DNA of 64,000 bases from Methylococcus mesophilus (GTDB taxonomy: Bacteria > Pseudomonadota > Gammaproteobacteria > Methylococcales > Methylococcaceae): contig NZ_CP110921.1 in NCBI RefSeq assembly GCF_026247885.1, positions 2,103,001 through 2,167,000 of the forward strand. Direction: 5' to 3'. The notes beneath the pieces are model-generated. The model had not been told where the DNA came from. It worked only from the letters and a program-made list of their open reading frames with translations, and searched no databases. The translations under genes and the position numbers were made by a program. Shown piece after piece: positions 9,201 to 15,136 of this stretch; positions within the stretch are counted from its first letter, which is position 1; each line of letters begins with the position of its first letter.

Positions 9201-9721
9201 TTCGAGGTCTTGAAAGGTTCCGAACCGTCGCTCACGGTCCAAAGGTAATCCAGCGTCACCTTCTTTTTCGCCTTCGCCGAGGCAGCAAACTCGACCGACT
9301 GGCCTTCGCTGATCTCCACGTCACCCGCCGGGTTCTGGATGGAACAGGCCGCCGATTTCTTGCACGAAGCATCGGCTCCGCCCACCGGCATCAGAACCTT
9401 GCCGCCGTCGCCGGTTTCCAGGCGCAGCCGGCAGGGCGCGTCGCCGTTCTGCAGCGTGACGTTGAATTTCCGTTTGCCGTCGGTCTTGGCCGTATAAAGG
9501 AGTATGTTGCTGTCGGCATCGTAGATCGATACCCATGAGCCCGGCGCAAGGCCCGCGGCCTTGCCCTTGACGCTCACTTTGCCCAGCCCGGCATCGACCT
9601 TGGCCGAGCCGCTGACGGAAGCGGCCTGCGCCCCTCCGCCGCAAAGGGCGAGCACCAGCGCCGCGACGCCTGTCGCAACGCCCAGCGGCCCGCCGGGTTT
9701 ATGAAGATATTTCGAGTTCAT
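6245..9721 (-). CDS. Large secreted multiheme cytochrome c, 8 intact plus 1 degenerate heme site, His-rich tail
   Basis: 1158 residues. Signal peptide about 1-34 (ends GGGAQAA), then a beta-sandwich region with a PKD-like domain (about 120-205, including YLWTVSDGS and the HAGQYRVMLNV core). The heme region runs from about residue 478 to the end with CRECH, CAKCH, CDNCH, CGSCH, CSTCH, CSVCH, CAACH and CNLCH. Where its three paralogues have a second CxxCH, this one reads CSSHH (about residue 651), so the second heme cysteine is lost. The C-terminus is a glycine/histidine tail (GGGGGHGH) absent from the paralogues and likely to bind metal. It is probably a surface or periplasmic electron carrier. 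It is the most divergent of four paralogues. Its upstream region has a paired palindrome (10044-10074) but the promoter choice is ambiguous (see 9827-9842). Confidence 0.9.
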   Translation of the reverse strand: MNSKYLHKPGGPLGVATGVAALVLALCGGGAQAASVSGSAKVDAGLGKVSVKGKAAGLAPGSWVSIYDADSNILLYTAKTDGKRKFNVTLQNGDAPCRLRLETGDGGKVLMPVGGADASCKKSAACSIQNPAGDVEISEGQSVEFAASAKAKKKVTLDYLWTVSDGSEPFKTSNFSHQFNHAGQYRVMLNVADSTGNQCADDVVVRVVPPNANPYPKVSERPAPATAEALNAADGAYVVMPFEETGMQGGSQVTLPFNPLIPYNTLNAQVFKKVKQKPAVVDPSELDVFYSAASNPKDPVGSDSINSTSQNRFSTGESGANWDPAQTTGSQTVLIGGHNFGEATLRKTEMWDKADQSNSDLSGKPKSGKSMAEQQSTYTPAKPMMQLDEGIRGNADEGAGVRKMPGAANPYQANDPQQISAYDNASKTFLAQFLPASDVDDKGRVNPYPLFRVEAKEKGGNVVAKTDAVFSTASETRCRECHARGKVAADDTVWRTPVRETELANADGSPGPATGAGSFAAGNTGYNGIWPPAIHNVFNVNAYDPLPPNKPATYLLSGAVPADASGLRTDRVAESRVGADGKLQIRLKFKDAAEYGDPDDWVAQEKAALFNTLLLHDYMVKYSPTGTISSQIADLVEDKLNGSRGAAMYFCSSHHTSQLKFDAGVAGRSYPSNRSDYSRAFHAFHGKMQVYAQDVSSSESADGQEHKKGDLIRDGRGHPLMFGGRGWDSQHDDNNGVPIKSDGSATSYAWDAGKNDWAPDQFPMHGKGELLYQFGESVAQEENCAKCHTGHTEKAYRDIHYASGLKCDNCHGDMLAVGNAYSSHRYDANLSGAGAYVGDSIHFRRPWLDEPDCGSCHVGDGNRKDPNQGFFSAGVKKVAWQANDPAKASVFPDDARFAVMPIVETRKEKSADKDGNTIHVDKQVSVALFRKSKDVHGTGSGGAIACSTCHGGSHAIWPNADPDANDNVTAKQLQGYDGNIAECSVCHVKDDFKEGLVATDGGVSNKGVAQGVREGQVVDATSARAYLAGPHGMHPVNDPYWWKEAASSAPNGSGTRKGGWHNDFAKKPGPFGEDQCAACHGSDHKGTRLSKTLTAREFVNEKGKVVKVAANTPIGCNLCHSLQKSFTGVPTGQPQAYPPPTPSPIHGGGDGGGGGHGH

Positions 9722-9826
9722 TTACCTACCCTCTAATGACGCGCTTTTCTTGTTTTCGATTTTTCCAATCACGCAAGAGCGGCTCCCGTACATCCAAGGC
9801 GCCGCCGCAATGACCCAAGGGCATGA

Positions 9827-9842
9827 GGCAAGACCCGTACCC
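9827..9842 (-). promoter_or_regulatory. Sigma-54-like promoter of the 6245-9721 cytochrome (best match)
   Basis: Minus-strand GGGTACGGGTCTTGCC has GG and GC ten bases apart, the ACG of the -24 box and TTGC at -12, 106 bp before the ATG. Its palindrome is about 200 bp upstream instead of the usual 55-66. A second candidate, TGGATTTCCGTAAGCC at 9966-9981, has the right distance (62 bp) but a weaker -12 box. The sequence cannot settle which is used. Confidence 0.5.
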
Positions 9843-10043
9843 GGCTGCATTTCCGCAGTTCCTTTGGGCGAGGCCTCCTCCCGCCATCCTCACGCCGAGA
9901 ATTCCACACCGGGGCCATTCAATTGATTTCGATTCCCTTTTTCATAAACGGCGAATGGAAGTCGGGGCTTACGGAAATCCAGGACAGTCGCCAGATCGAG
10001 AAAATCGAAAGGCCGCGCCGCGGCACCCACCCCCGGAGCGCGA

Positions 10044-10074
10044 GTGAAATCCCATGCTTTCTGAGGCAAATGAC
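10044..10074. promoter_or_regulatory. Paired palindrome (putative enhancer-binding-protein site D)
   Basis: GTGAAATCCC, 11 bases, GGCAAATGAC. Each half matches the strong site at 5928-5957 at 7 of 10 positions, with one extra spacer base. It lies between the terminator of one cytochrome and the start of the next. Confidence 0.5.
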
Positions 10075-10134
10075 ACAGACCATCCGGAAGCGAATGGACT
10101 CGGGGGAACACGTCCCCACGAAAAATTGACGGAC

Positions 10135-10161
10135 AAAAAAGCGGGGCACTCTGTGCCCCGC
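10135..10161 (-). terminator. Rho-independent terminator of the 10202-13321 cytochrome gene
   Basis: A 9-bp GC-rich stem (GCGGGGCAC/GTGCCCCGC, 3-base loop) is followed on the minus strand by six Ts, 40 bp after the stop. Confidence 0.9.
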
Positions 10162-10201
10162 CCATCGCCGCCCTCCCTGGCGCCGATTCCTTGAGACGCC
10201 G

Positions 10202-13200
10202 TCAGTGTCCGGGCGAGCCGACGAAGCTGGTCTCCAGGCTGTGGCAGGTGTCGCAGCCGATCGGCGTGCCCGCGGCCACTTTCACGACCTTGGTCTTGAA
10301 CCCGGCCTTCTTCAGCTTCTTGGCGTCGAAGCCGCGGAAGTCGAACACCCGGTCCACCGGCGTCTTGGACAGACGGGTGCCCTTGTGGTCGTTGCCGTGG
10401 CAGGCCGCGCACTGGTCTTCGCCTTTCATCCCCGGCAGCTTGGCGTAGTCGTTGTGCCAGCCGCCGTAGGCGCTGCCGTCGCTGTTGGCTCCGTCGCCCT
10501 GGGCGCCTTTCCACCAGTATGGGTCGTTGACGGGATGCATGTCGTGCGGTCCGCCCAGGATGCCGGTCTGCGCGTCGCCGCTGTACTGGCCGCCGTCCAG
10601 GTCTTCCTTCTTGGCGAACGAGTCCGCGGTGTGGCACACGTTGCACTCCAGGATGGTCCCGGTGTGGCCCTGGAGCTGCAGCGCGGTGACGTTGTCGTTC
10701 GAACTCGGATCGCGGTTCGGCCACACCGAGTGCGCCGCGCCGTGGCAGGCCGCGCAGGCGACGTTGCCGTGGCGATCTTTACCGAACCGGAAGACCGGCG
10801 CATCGACTTTGGTATCCACCGTTGTCCTTATATCTTCCCCGGTCGAGTGGTCATGGAGGTGGAGGCTCGTCGGAAACGCCGCCTGATAGTTAGCCAACGG
10901 CCCGGCGGAGAACCGGCGCGAATCCGGATCGTTGCGATCCACCGGCCGCGTGGTGGCCGACAGGTCGGCATCGTCGAAGGCCTGTTTCCTCACACCGGCA
11001 CTGAAAAAGTCGCCCGATCCGTCCTTGCCAAGATTGGCATTGCCGACGTGACAGGAACCACAGTCCGGATTGTCGAACCAGCCCACCCGGTAGTCCCTCA
11101 GATCGCTCGAACCCAGCTTGTCCTTGTTCGACGGGTAGTTCTTGGGGAAAGCCTCGCCTACCGCAAGCATGTCGCCGTGGCAGTCGTAGCAGGTCACGCC
11201 CGCCGTGGCCATGCGGTCGCGGTAATGCTGTTCGCGCTGCCCGGAATGGCACTTCAAGCAACTCTCCTCCATCGGCAACTGTTTTCCGCTAGCGTCGAAA
11301 ATGGGAAACAGGGTCTTGGTGTTGCGGCCTTTGGTCTTCCAATCCCAACGCGCGTACATGCCCTTCTCGTCACGAACGATGTCGGTTTTCGCGTCGTTCC
11401 ACTGCAATTCACCGTGGAAGCGGTGCATGGCCACAGTGTAATTGGGATCGTATGCCGGACTGGTCGGATCGAAATCATCCCCGGCCCACCAAGCCTCATT
11501 GAAATCGCCCGTGCGCATGGCTGTCTGGTGGCAGCCGGAGCATTGAACGGGGCCAGTGACCTGAGTTTTGTCCGTTGCGTAGGTAGTGCTGTACCAATCG
11601 GCTTTCTTGCCGTACCGCATAAACCTCAAGAAAAAATACCCGTCGTAGAAGTCGTGTAGGCTTGAATAATTCAGGGCTGCCGCATACTCCTGATCGTAGA
11701 TGCTGTCGCTCCTCGCCTCAAAGAACTCTGGTTTCTCCAGCGGCAGTGTTTTGATCAACGTCTTCTGGTGCTGCCCGGTGGGCGTCGCCAGATAGGCGGC
11801 CTGGGTATGCGGCGCGTTAGGATTGGCGGCGATCTGGCCCTTGGCGTGGCAACCCCGGCACTGAAAATCCCTTCCTGCCGTCATTACCGTATCGGTGCTA
11901 GCTAAAACCTTGCCATCTTTTTTTGCCTGCACCCGAAACAGCGGGTAGGAGTTCACCCGCCCCTGGTCGTCCACCCCGGACAGCGGGAGCAAAGCCGCCT
12001 TGTGCTGGCTTTCATCCTGGTTGACAGAGCCATTGGGCGCACCGAACGTCTGCGGTTCGTTGGCCACATAGGGGTTGCTCTTCCCCGGCATCAAGCTGCC
12101 GGTCAGCTCGTCCTGCTTAGCGACCTTGGTGATATAGCCCATGTCCGGCGGCGGGTTGACGGACTCTTTCAGCGGGCTGTACGGGTAATTGGAGGTAAAC
12201 GCCGCCCAGAAATGCCGCTTGTAATCTGTTGCTTTCTGGCTGTCCGGCTCGCCAGTGTATTTTTCCCAAATCTGGGTCTTCTGCACCGTCGCCGACATCA
12301 TTGGCGAAAACACGCCGATAGCCGCACCGAGGGGCCAGTTCTGGCTGGTGGAGTTGATCGAGCCCACACCGACCGGGTCGGACGGATTGGAGGCAGCAGA
12401 ATATTCCACCTGCGCGTCAGCCGACGTAACGACCACCGGCAAGCGATCTTTTTTGTACACCACTGCCTTGAGGTTATGAATGGTCGGAGACATGGAGCTG
12501 TACAAATTGGGCATGAAATCGGCATCGGTGTCGCCCTGCATGGTCCAGTCATCGAAAGGGAGAACGACGAGATCACCCTTCATGCCATCCAGCTCCGAAC
12601 CGAACGTCGCTGCTGGCTGTTCGGACACCTTGGACGGCAGCCCTGCCGGCGGACTGCCGACGGCGATTTCCACCGCGTCCTCGCAGCGCCGTCCCTTGGC
12701 GTCGGTGGCAATGAAGCGCACCCGGTGGGTGGTGTTGTCCAGCACGAAAGAAACCGAGGCAGCCAGCGCGTCCGCCTTTTTGTGGACGGCCACCGGACTG
12801 CCGCCGCTAGCCTCCACGCCGAGGGAGCCGCCGGCAAAATCCCACTCGTACTTGAACGGCTGCGCCGCCGGGTCCTTGGCTGTAGCGGTGGCTTCGAAGG
12901 CGGTTTCGGCACCGGCCTGTACGGCCTTGCCCTGCGCGGGCTTCACGATGCTGCAGGTGGGCACGCCTGCGCAGGATTTGGGCGCACCCTTCACCGCCCT
13001 GATGATCTCGGCCTCGCCGGACTGGACCCGCACCGCGCAAGGGACGCCCGCCAAGTCCTGGCGACTGAGCGTCAATGCGAAACTGTCGCCCTGGCCGCTG
13101 CCCAGCCGCCGGCCGTTGACGTCGTAGACATCGATGGCGCCGGTTCCGCCCTTGGCTTTACCGGCGATCGTCAGCGTGCCGGCCTTTTCCGACCAGGCCG

Positions 13201-13321
13201 CTTTGGCAATCTTGAGTTTGGTTGCCGCCGGCGCCGCCTCGGGAACCAGCGCCAACAGCAAGGCGCCGATCAGCAGCCGCCGCAGGGGATTGCTCCGCGG
13301 GGCGGGTTTCATCGTGGTCAT
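10202..13321 (-). CDS. Large secreted nonaheme cytochrome c
   Basis: 1039 residues. Signal peptide about 1-32 (RRLLIGALLLALVPEAAPAA), an N-terminal beta-rich segment with paired cysteines (KGAPKSCAGVPTCSIV), a PKD-like domain (about 125-230), then nine CxxCH motifs from about residue 487 to 1021: CRGCH, CSGCH, CLKCH, CYDCH, CGSCH, CAACH, CNVCH, CAACH, CDTCH. It is a close paralogue of the genes at 18745 and 23514. The first 60 mature residues and the last 200 are nearly identical to 23514-26759, while the middle differs, so the copies look mosaic. It is expected to be a surface or periplasmic electron-transfer protein. It is expressed singly, between a terminator (10135-10161) and its own sigma-54-like promoter (13400-13415) with a paired palindrome 55 bp beyond. 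Confidence 0.92.
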   Translation of the reverse strand: MTTMKPAPRSNPLRRLLIGALLLALVPEAAPAATKLKIAKAAWSEKAGTLTIAGKAKGGTGAIDVYDVNGRRLGSGQGDSFALTLSRQDLAGVPCAVRVQSGEAEIIRAVKGAPKSCAGVPTCSIVKPAQGKAVQAGAETAFEATATAKDPAAQPFKYEWDFAGGSLGVEASGGSPVAVHKKADALAASVSFVLDNTTHRVRFIATDAKGRRCEDAVEIAVGSPPAGLPSKVSEQPAATFGSELDGMKGDLVVLPFDDWTMQGDTDADFMPNLYSSMSPTIHNLKAVVYKKDRLPVVVTSADAQVEYSAASNPSDPVGVGSINSTSQNWPLGAAIGVFSPMMSATVQKTQIWEKYTGEPDSQKATDYKRHFWAAFTSNYPYSPLKESVNPPPDMGYITKVAKQDELTGSLMPGKSNPYVANEPQTFGAPNGSVNQDESQHKAALLPLSGVDDQGRVNSYPLFRVQAKKDGKVLASTDTVMTAGRDFQCRGCHAKGQIAANPNAPHTQAAYLATPTGQHQKTLIKTLPLEKPEFFEARSDSIYDQEYAAALNYSSLHDFYDGYFFLRFMRYGKKADWYSTTYATDKTQVTGPVQCSGCHQTAMRTGDFNEAWWAGDDFDPTSPAYDPNYTVAMHRFHGELQWNDAKTDIVRDEKGMYARWDWKTKGRNTKTLFPIFDASGKQLPMEESCLKCHSGQREQHYRDRMATAGVTCYDCHGDMLAVGEAFPKNYPSNKDKLGSSDLRDYRVGWFDNPDCGSCHVGNANLGKDGSGDFFSAGVRKQAFDDADLSATTRPVDRNDPDSRRFSAGPLANYQAAFPTSLHLHDHSTGEDIRTTVDTKVDAPVFRFGKDRHGNVACAACHGAAHSVWPNRDPSSNDNVTALQLQGHTGTILECNVCHTADSFAKKEDLDGGQYSGDAQTGILGGPHDMHPVNDPYWWKGAQGDGANSDGSAYGGWHNDYAKLPGMKGEDQCAACHGNDHKGTRLSKTPVDRVFDFRGFDAKKLKKAGFKTKVVKVAAGTPIGCDTCHSLETSFVGSPGH

Positions 13322-13399
13322 AGGTCCATCCCTCTCGTTATTTGGTTATTTTCTGCGCGGCCTACGACCCGGCTCTGGTATTGGCCACCACCGCTGTAG

Positions 13400-13415
13400 G
13401 GCAGTATCCGGGCCA
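13400..13415 (-). promoter_or_regulatory. Sigma-54-like promoter of the 10202-13321 cytochrome
   Basis: Minus-strand TGGCCCGGATACTGCC matches TGGCACG-N4-TTGCW at nearly every position, with GG-N10-GC spacing. It lies 79 bp before the ATG and 55 bp from the palindrome at 13471-13500. Confidence 0.7.
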
Positions 13416-13470
13416 GACAAAAACCTAACTGGAAACAATTAGATGAAAATTGACCTTCAGCGCAGCGTGC

Positions 13471-13500
13471 GTGGCTTTCCACATCTATAAGGGAAATCAC
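13471..13500. promoter_or_regulatory. Paired palindrome (putative enhancer-binding-protein site C)
   Basis: GTGGCTTTCC, 10 bases, GGGAAATCAC. It is in the same register as the perfect site at 5928-5957, with the right half matching 9 of 10 positions. Confidence 0.6.
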
Positions 13501-13531
13501 ACACAAACGAATCTCAGAGCCCGCCCCCCTG

Positions 13532-13891
13532 TCACTTTTCTCCGACCACGACCCTGTTGACGAAAACGATGCTCGGAAATGTGCGATCCAGCGTCTTGCT
13601 GTGAAAGTCCTTCATCTCCACGCCGCCGTCGAAGCGGATGACGTCGCCTTTCTTGACCTCGACCGACGGTCCGGCGATCCACTGGGATTGCTTGTCCTGC
13701 TCCACTTCCAGATAGGTGTACTGAGCTACGTTGATGACGTCGATCACCGTGGCCTTTTGTGCCAACTGAGCGGGCGCCATCTGCGCCTTCGCACCGGTCG
13801 GGTTCAACGGCGGATGGCCGGCGGGCATTTTTGCCGCGGCGAAACCTGCTGCGGAAGCGGTCATGGCGATCAGGAAAACGACGAATTTCAT
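13532..13891 (-). CDS. NrfJ-like periplasmic OB-fold protein
   Basis: 119 residues from the ATG at 13891, which has GGAG five bases upstream. Signal peptide 1-19 (FLIAMTASAAGFAAA). The mature part has the pattern of NrfJ-related proteins found beside multiheme cytochromes: Y-T-Y-L-E-V, W-I-A-G-P, V-K-K-G-D and then M.DFHSKTLDRTFPSIVFV at the C-terminus. The family is a small secreted OB-fold-like group of uncertain biochemical role, associated with nitrite-reductase and other cytochrome clusters. It has no cysteine and so cannot bind heme covalently. It has its own sigma-54-like promoter (14130-14145) and paired palindrome (14201-14230), with a strong terminator hairpin (13979-14005) lying between promoter and start codon. 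Assignment to the family is by motif recognition. Confidence 0.8.
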   Translation of the reverse strand: MKFVVFLIAMTASAAGFAAAKMPAGHPPLNPTGAKAQMAPAQLAQKATVIDVINVAQYTYLEVEQDKQSQWIAGPSVEVKKGDVIRFDGGVEMKDFHSKTLDRTFPSIVFVNRVVVGEK

Positions 13892-13978
13892 GGAAACTCC
13901 AAAGCGATGGATAAAAAGAGGGCTGTCGCCGGGAATGGCGGAAAAGTCCGCGGCTGGGATCGCGCGTTTCGACCGGAC

Positions 13979-14005
13979 AAAAAAACGGGGCGCCGAAGCG
14001 CCCCT
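13979..14005 (-). terminator. Strong terminator inside the leader of the NrfJ-like gene (attenuator or sRNA end)
   Basis: On the minus strand GGGGCGC-TTCG-GCGCCCC-G is followed by seven Ts: a 7-bp all-GC stem closed by an extra-stable UUCG loop. It is placed 88 bp before the start codon at 13891 and about 115 bp after the sigma-54-like promoter. It should stop most transcripts from that promoter before the gene. Confidence 0.8.
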
Positions 14006-14129
14006 AAGCGGTTTGCCCCATATTGCCTGCATGCATATCCATGGTCGGCGCGCTGGATCCGCAATGGTTTGCACAATCTACCGATGGCGAACTGTCCTGC
14101 ACTGCCGCGCAGGACGAGTCCCCTGATTA

Positions 14130-14145
14130 AGCAGAGATCGGGCCA
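14130..14145 (-). promoter_or_regulatory. Sigma-54-like promoter upstream of the NrfJ-like gene
   Basis: Minus-strand TGGCCCGATCTCTGCT is almost identical to the promoter at 13400-13415 and fits TGGCACG-N4-TTGCW, with GG-N10-GC spacing. Predicted start of transcription is near 14119. Confidence 0.7.
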
Positions 14146-14200
14146 ACACCTAACACTCTGATAGATATAGCCTTGGTCAAGCTGGAAAAACGGCCGCTCC

Positions 14201-14230
14201 GGGTTTTCACCGGGTGCTACGTCATTTGAC
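14201..14230. promoter_or_regulatory. Paired palindrome (putative enhancer-binding-protein site F)
   Basis: GGGTTTTCAC, 10 bases, GTCATTTGAC. Left half 8 of 10 and right half 6 of 10 against the perfect site. It is exactly 55 bp from the -24 box of 14130-14145. Confidence 0.55.
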
Positions 14231-14358
14231 GCGCCGGATGGCAGGAACCGCGGGCATCCCGGCCTCGTTCGGAATCACTCGCCCAACCGCGCAGGATGTG
14301 GACCCGGCGGCGGAAAATCGCCATGATGAACGGCATCGCCCAACCCGGAAGTCTTCCC

Positions 14359-14949
14359 ATGAGCGGCCCCGCCGAACGCTTGGCCGAATACCGCGACCTG
14401 TTCGATCTGCCCGAGCACGTCATCGGCGAAATCCTAAACGGCCAGCTCATTACCCAGCCTCGCCCCGCGCCCAGACACGCGCAGGCCACCTCCATTCTGA
14501 CCGGTGAAATCGTTCCACCCTATCATCAAGGGCGAGGCGGCCCCGGCGGGTGGTGGATATTGTTCGAACCCGAATTGCATCTGGGACCGCACATCCTGGT
14601 GCCCGACCTGGCCGGCTGGCGACGCGAGCGGATGCCGGCCCTGCCGGACGAGGCCTATTTCGCCCTGGCGCCGGATTGGGTGTGCGAAGTGCTCTCTCCC
14701 GGCACCGCGCGCATCGACCGCGTGGTCAAGATGCCGATCTACGCCGCGCAAGGCGTGCAATGGCTATGGCTGGTGGAGCCGGATCTCCACACGCTGGAAA
14801 TCTTCCGCCTCCTCGACGGCCATTGGCTGCTGGAAGGCGCCTGGCAGGAAGCCGACGAGGTGCGCGCACCGCCTTTCGCCGAACTGGCGTTTTCCCTGGC
14901 CGATCTTTGGGCGTCCACGGCGGCTGAAGGGGAAGAGGGAGCGGGCTGA
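14359..14949 (+). CDS. Uma2 family endonuclease-like protein
   Basis: 196 residues from the ATG at 14359, chosen because family members usually begin a few residues before the LPEHVIGEILNGQL motif; ATGs at 14323 and 14326 are alternatives. The PD-(D/E)xK-like Uma2 fold is suggested by LVPDLAGWRRERM, APDWVCEVLSP and the VKMPIYAAQGVQWLWLVEP block, all standard in the family. The biological role of Uma2 proteins is poorly known; they are abundant in cyanobacteria and scattered elsewhere. It stands alone on the plus strand between minus-strand cytochromes and is followed after about 190 bp by the haloperoxidase-like gene. No partner is evident. Confidence 0.85.
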   Translation: MSGPAERLAEYRDLFDLPEHVIGEILNGQLITQPRPAPRHAQATSILTGEIVPPYHQGRGGPGGWWILFEPELHLGPHILVPDLAGWRRERMPALPDEAYFALAPDWVCEVLSPGTARIDRVVKMPIYAAQGVQWLWLVEPDLHTLEIFRLLDGHWLLEGAWQEADEVRAPPFAELAFSLADLWASTAAEGEEGAG

Positions 14950-15136
14950 TCGAACACCGGAACACGCGGGGGCCGGCATATCACGCACGGTATGCGTGAC
15001 ACGCCGCATCGCTTCGAATCCTCCGCCCGGACTTCGATCCGGGCAAACTGCCGCGCATCGCCCGAAGGCTCGGCACAGTCCCTGCTTGGGGGAGTACGTT
15101 GAACGATCATATCCCCGCCCGCATCCGACCGTCCCC

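Larger units (their letters stand above)
9722..10201. other. Intergenic control region before the 6245-9721 cytochrome
   Basis: No gene is supported. The region carries the terminator of the next cytochrome (10135-10161), a paired palindrome (10044-10074) and two candidate sigma-54-like promoters reading left (9966-9981 and 9827-9842). The short frames here have no ribosome site or recognisable product. Confidence 0.6.
13892..14358. other. Control region between the NrfJ-like gene and the Uma2 gene
   Basis: No protein gene is supported. Reading left it holds a paired palindrome, a sigma-54-like promoter, an approximately 140-nt untranslated leader ending in a strong terminator hairpin, and then the NrfJ-like gene. 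Any promoter of the divergent Uma2 gene must lie in the right part; none stands out. Confidence 0.55.
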
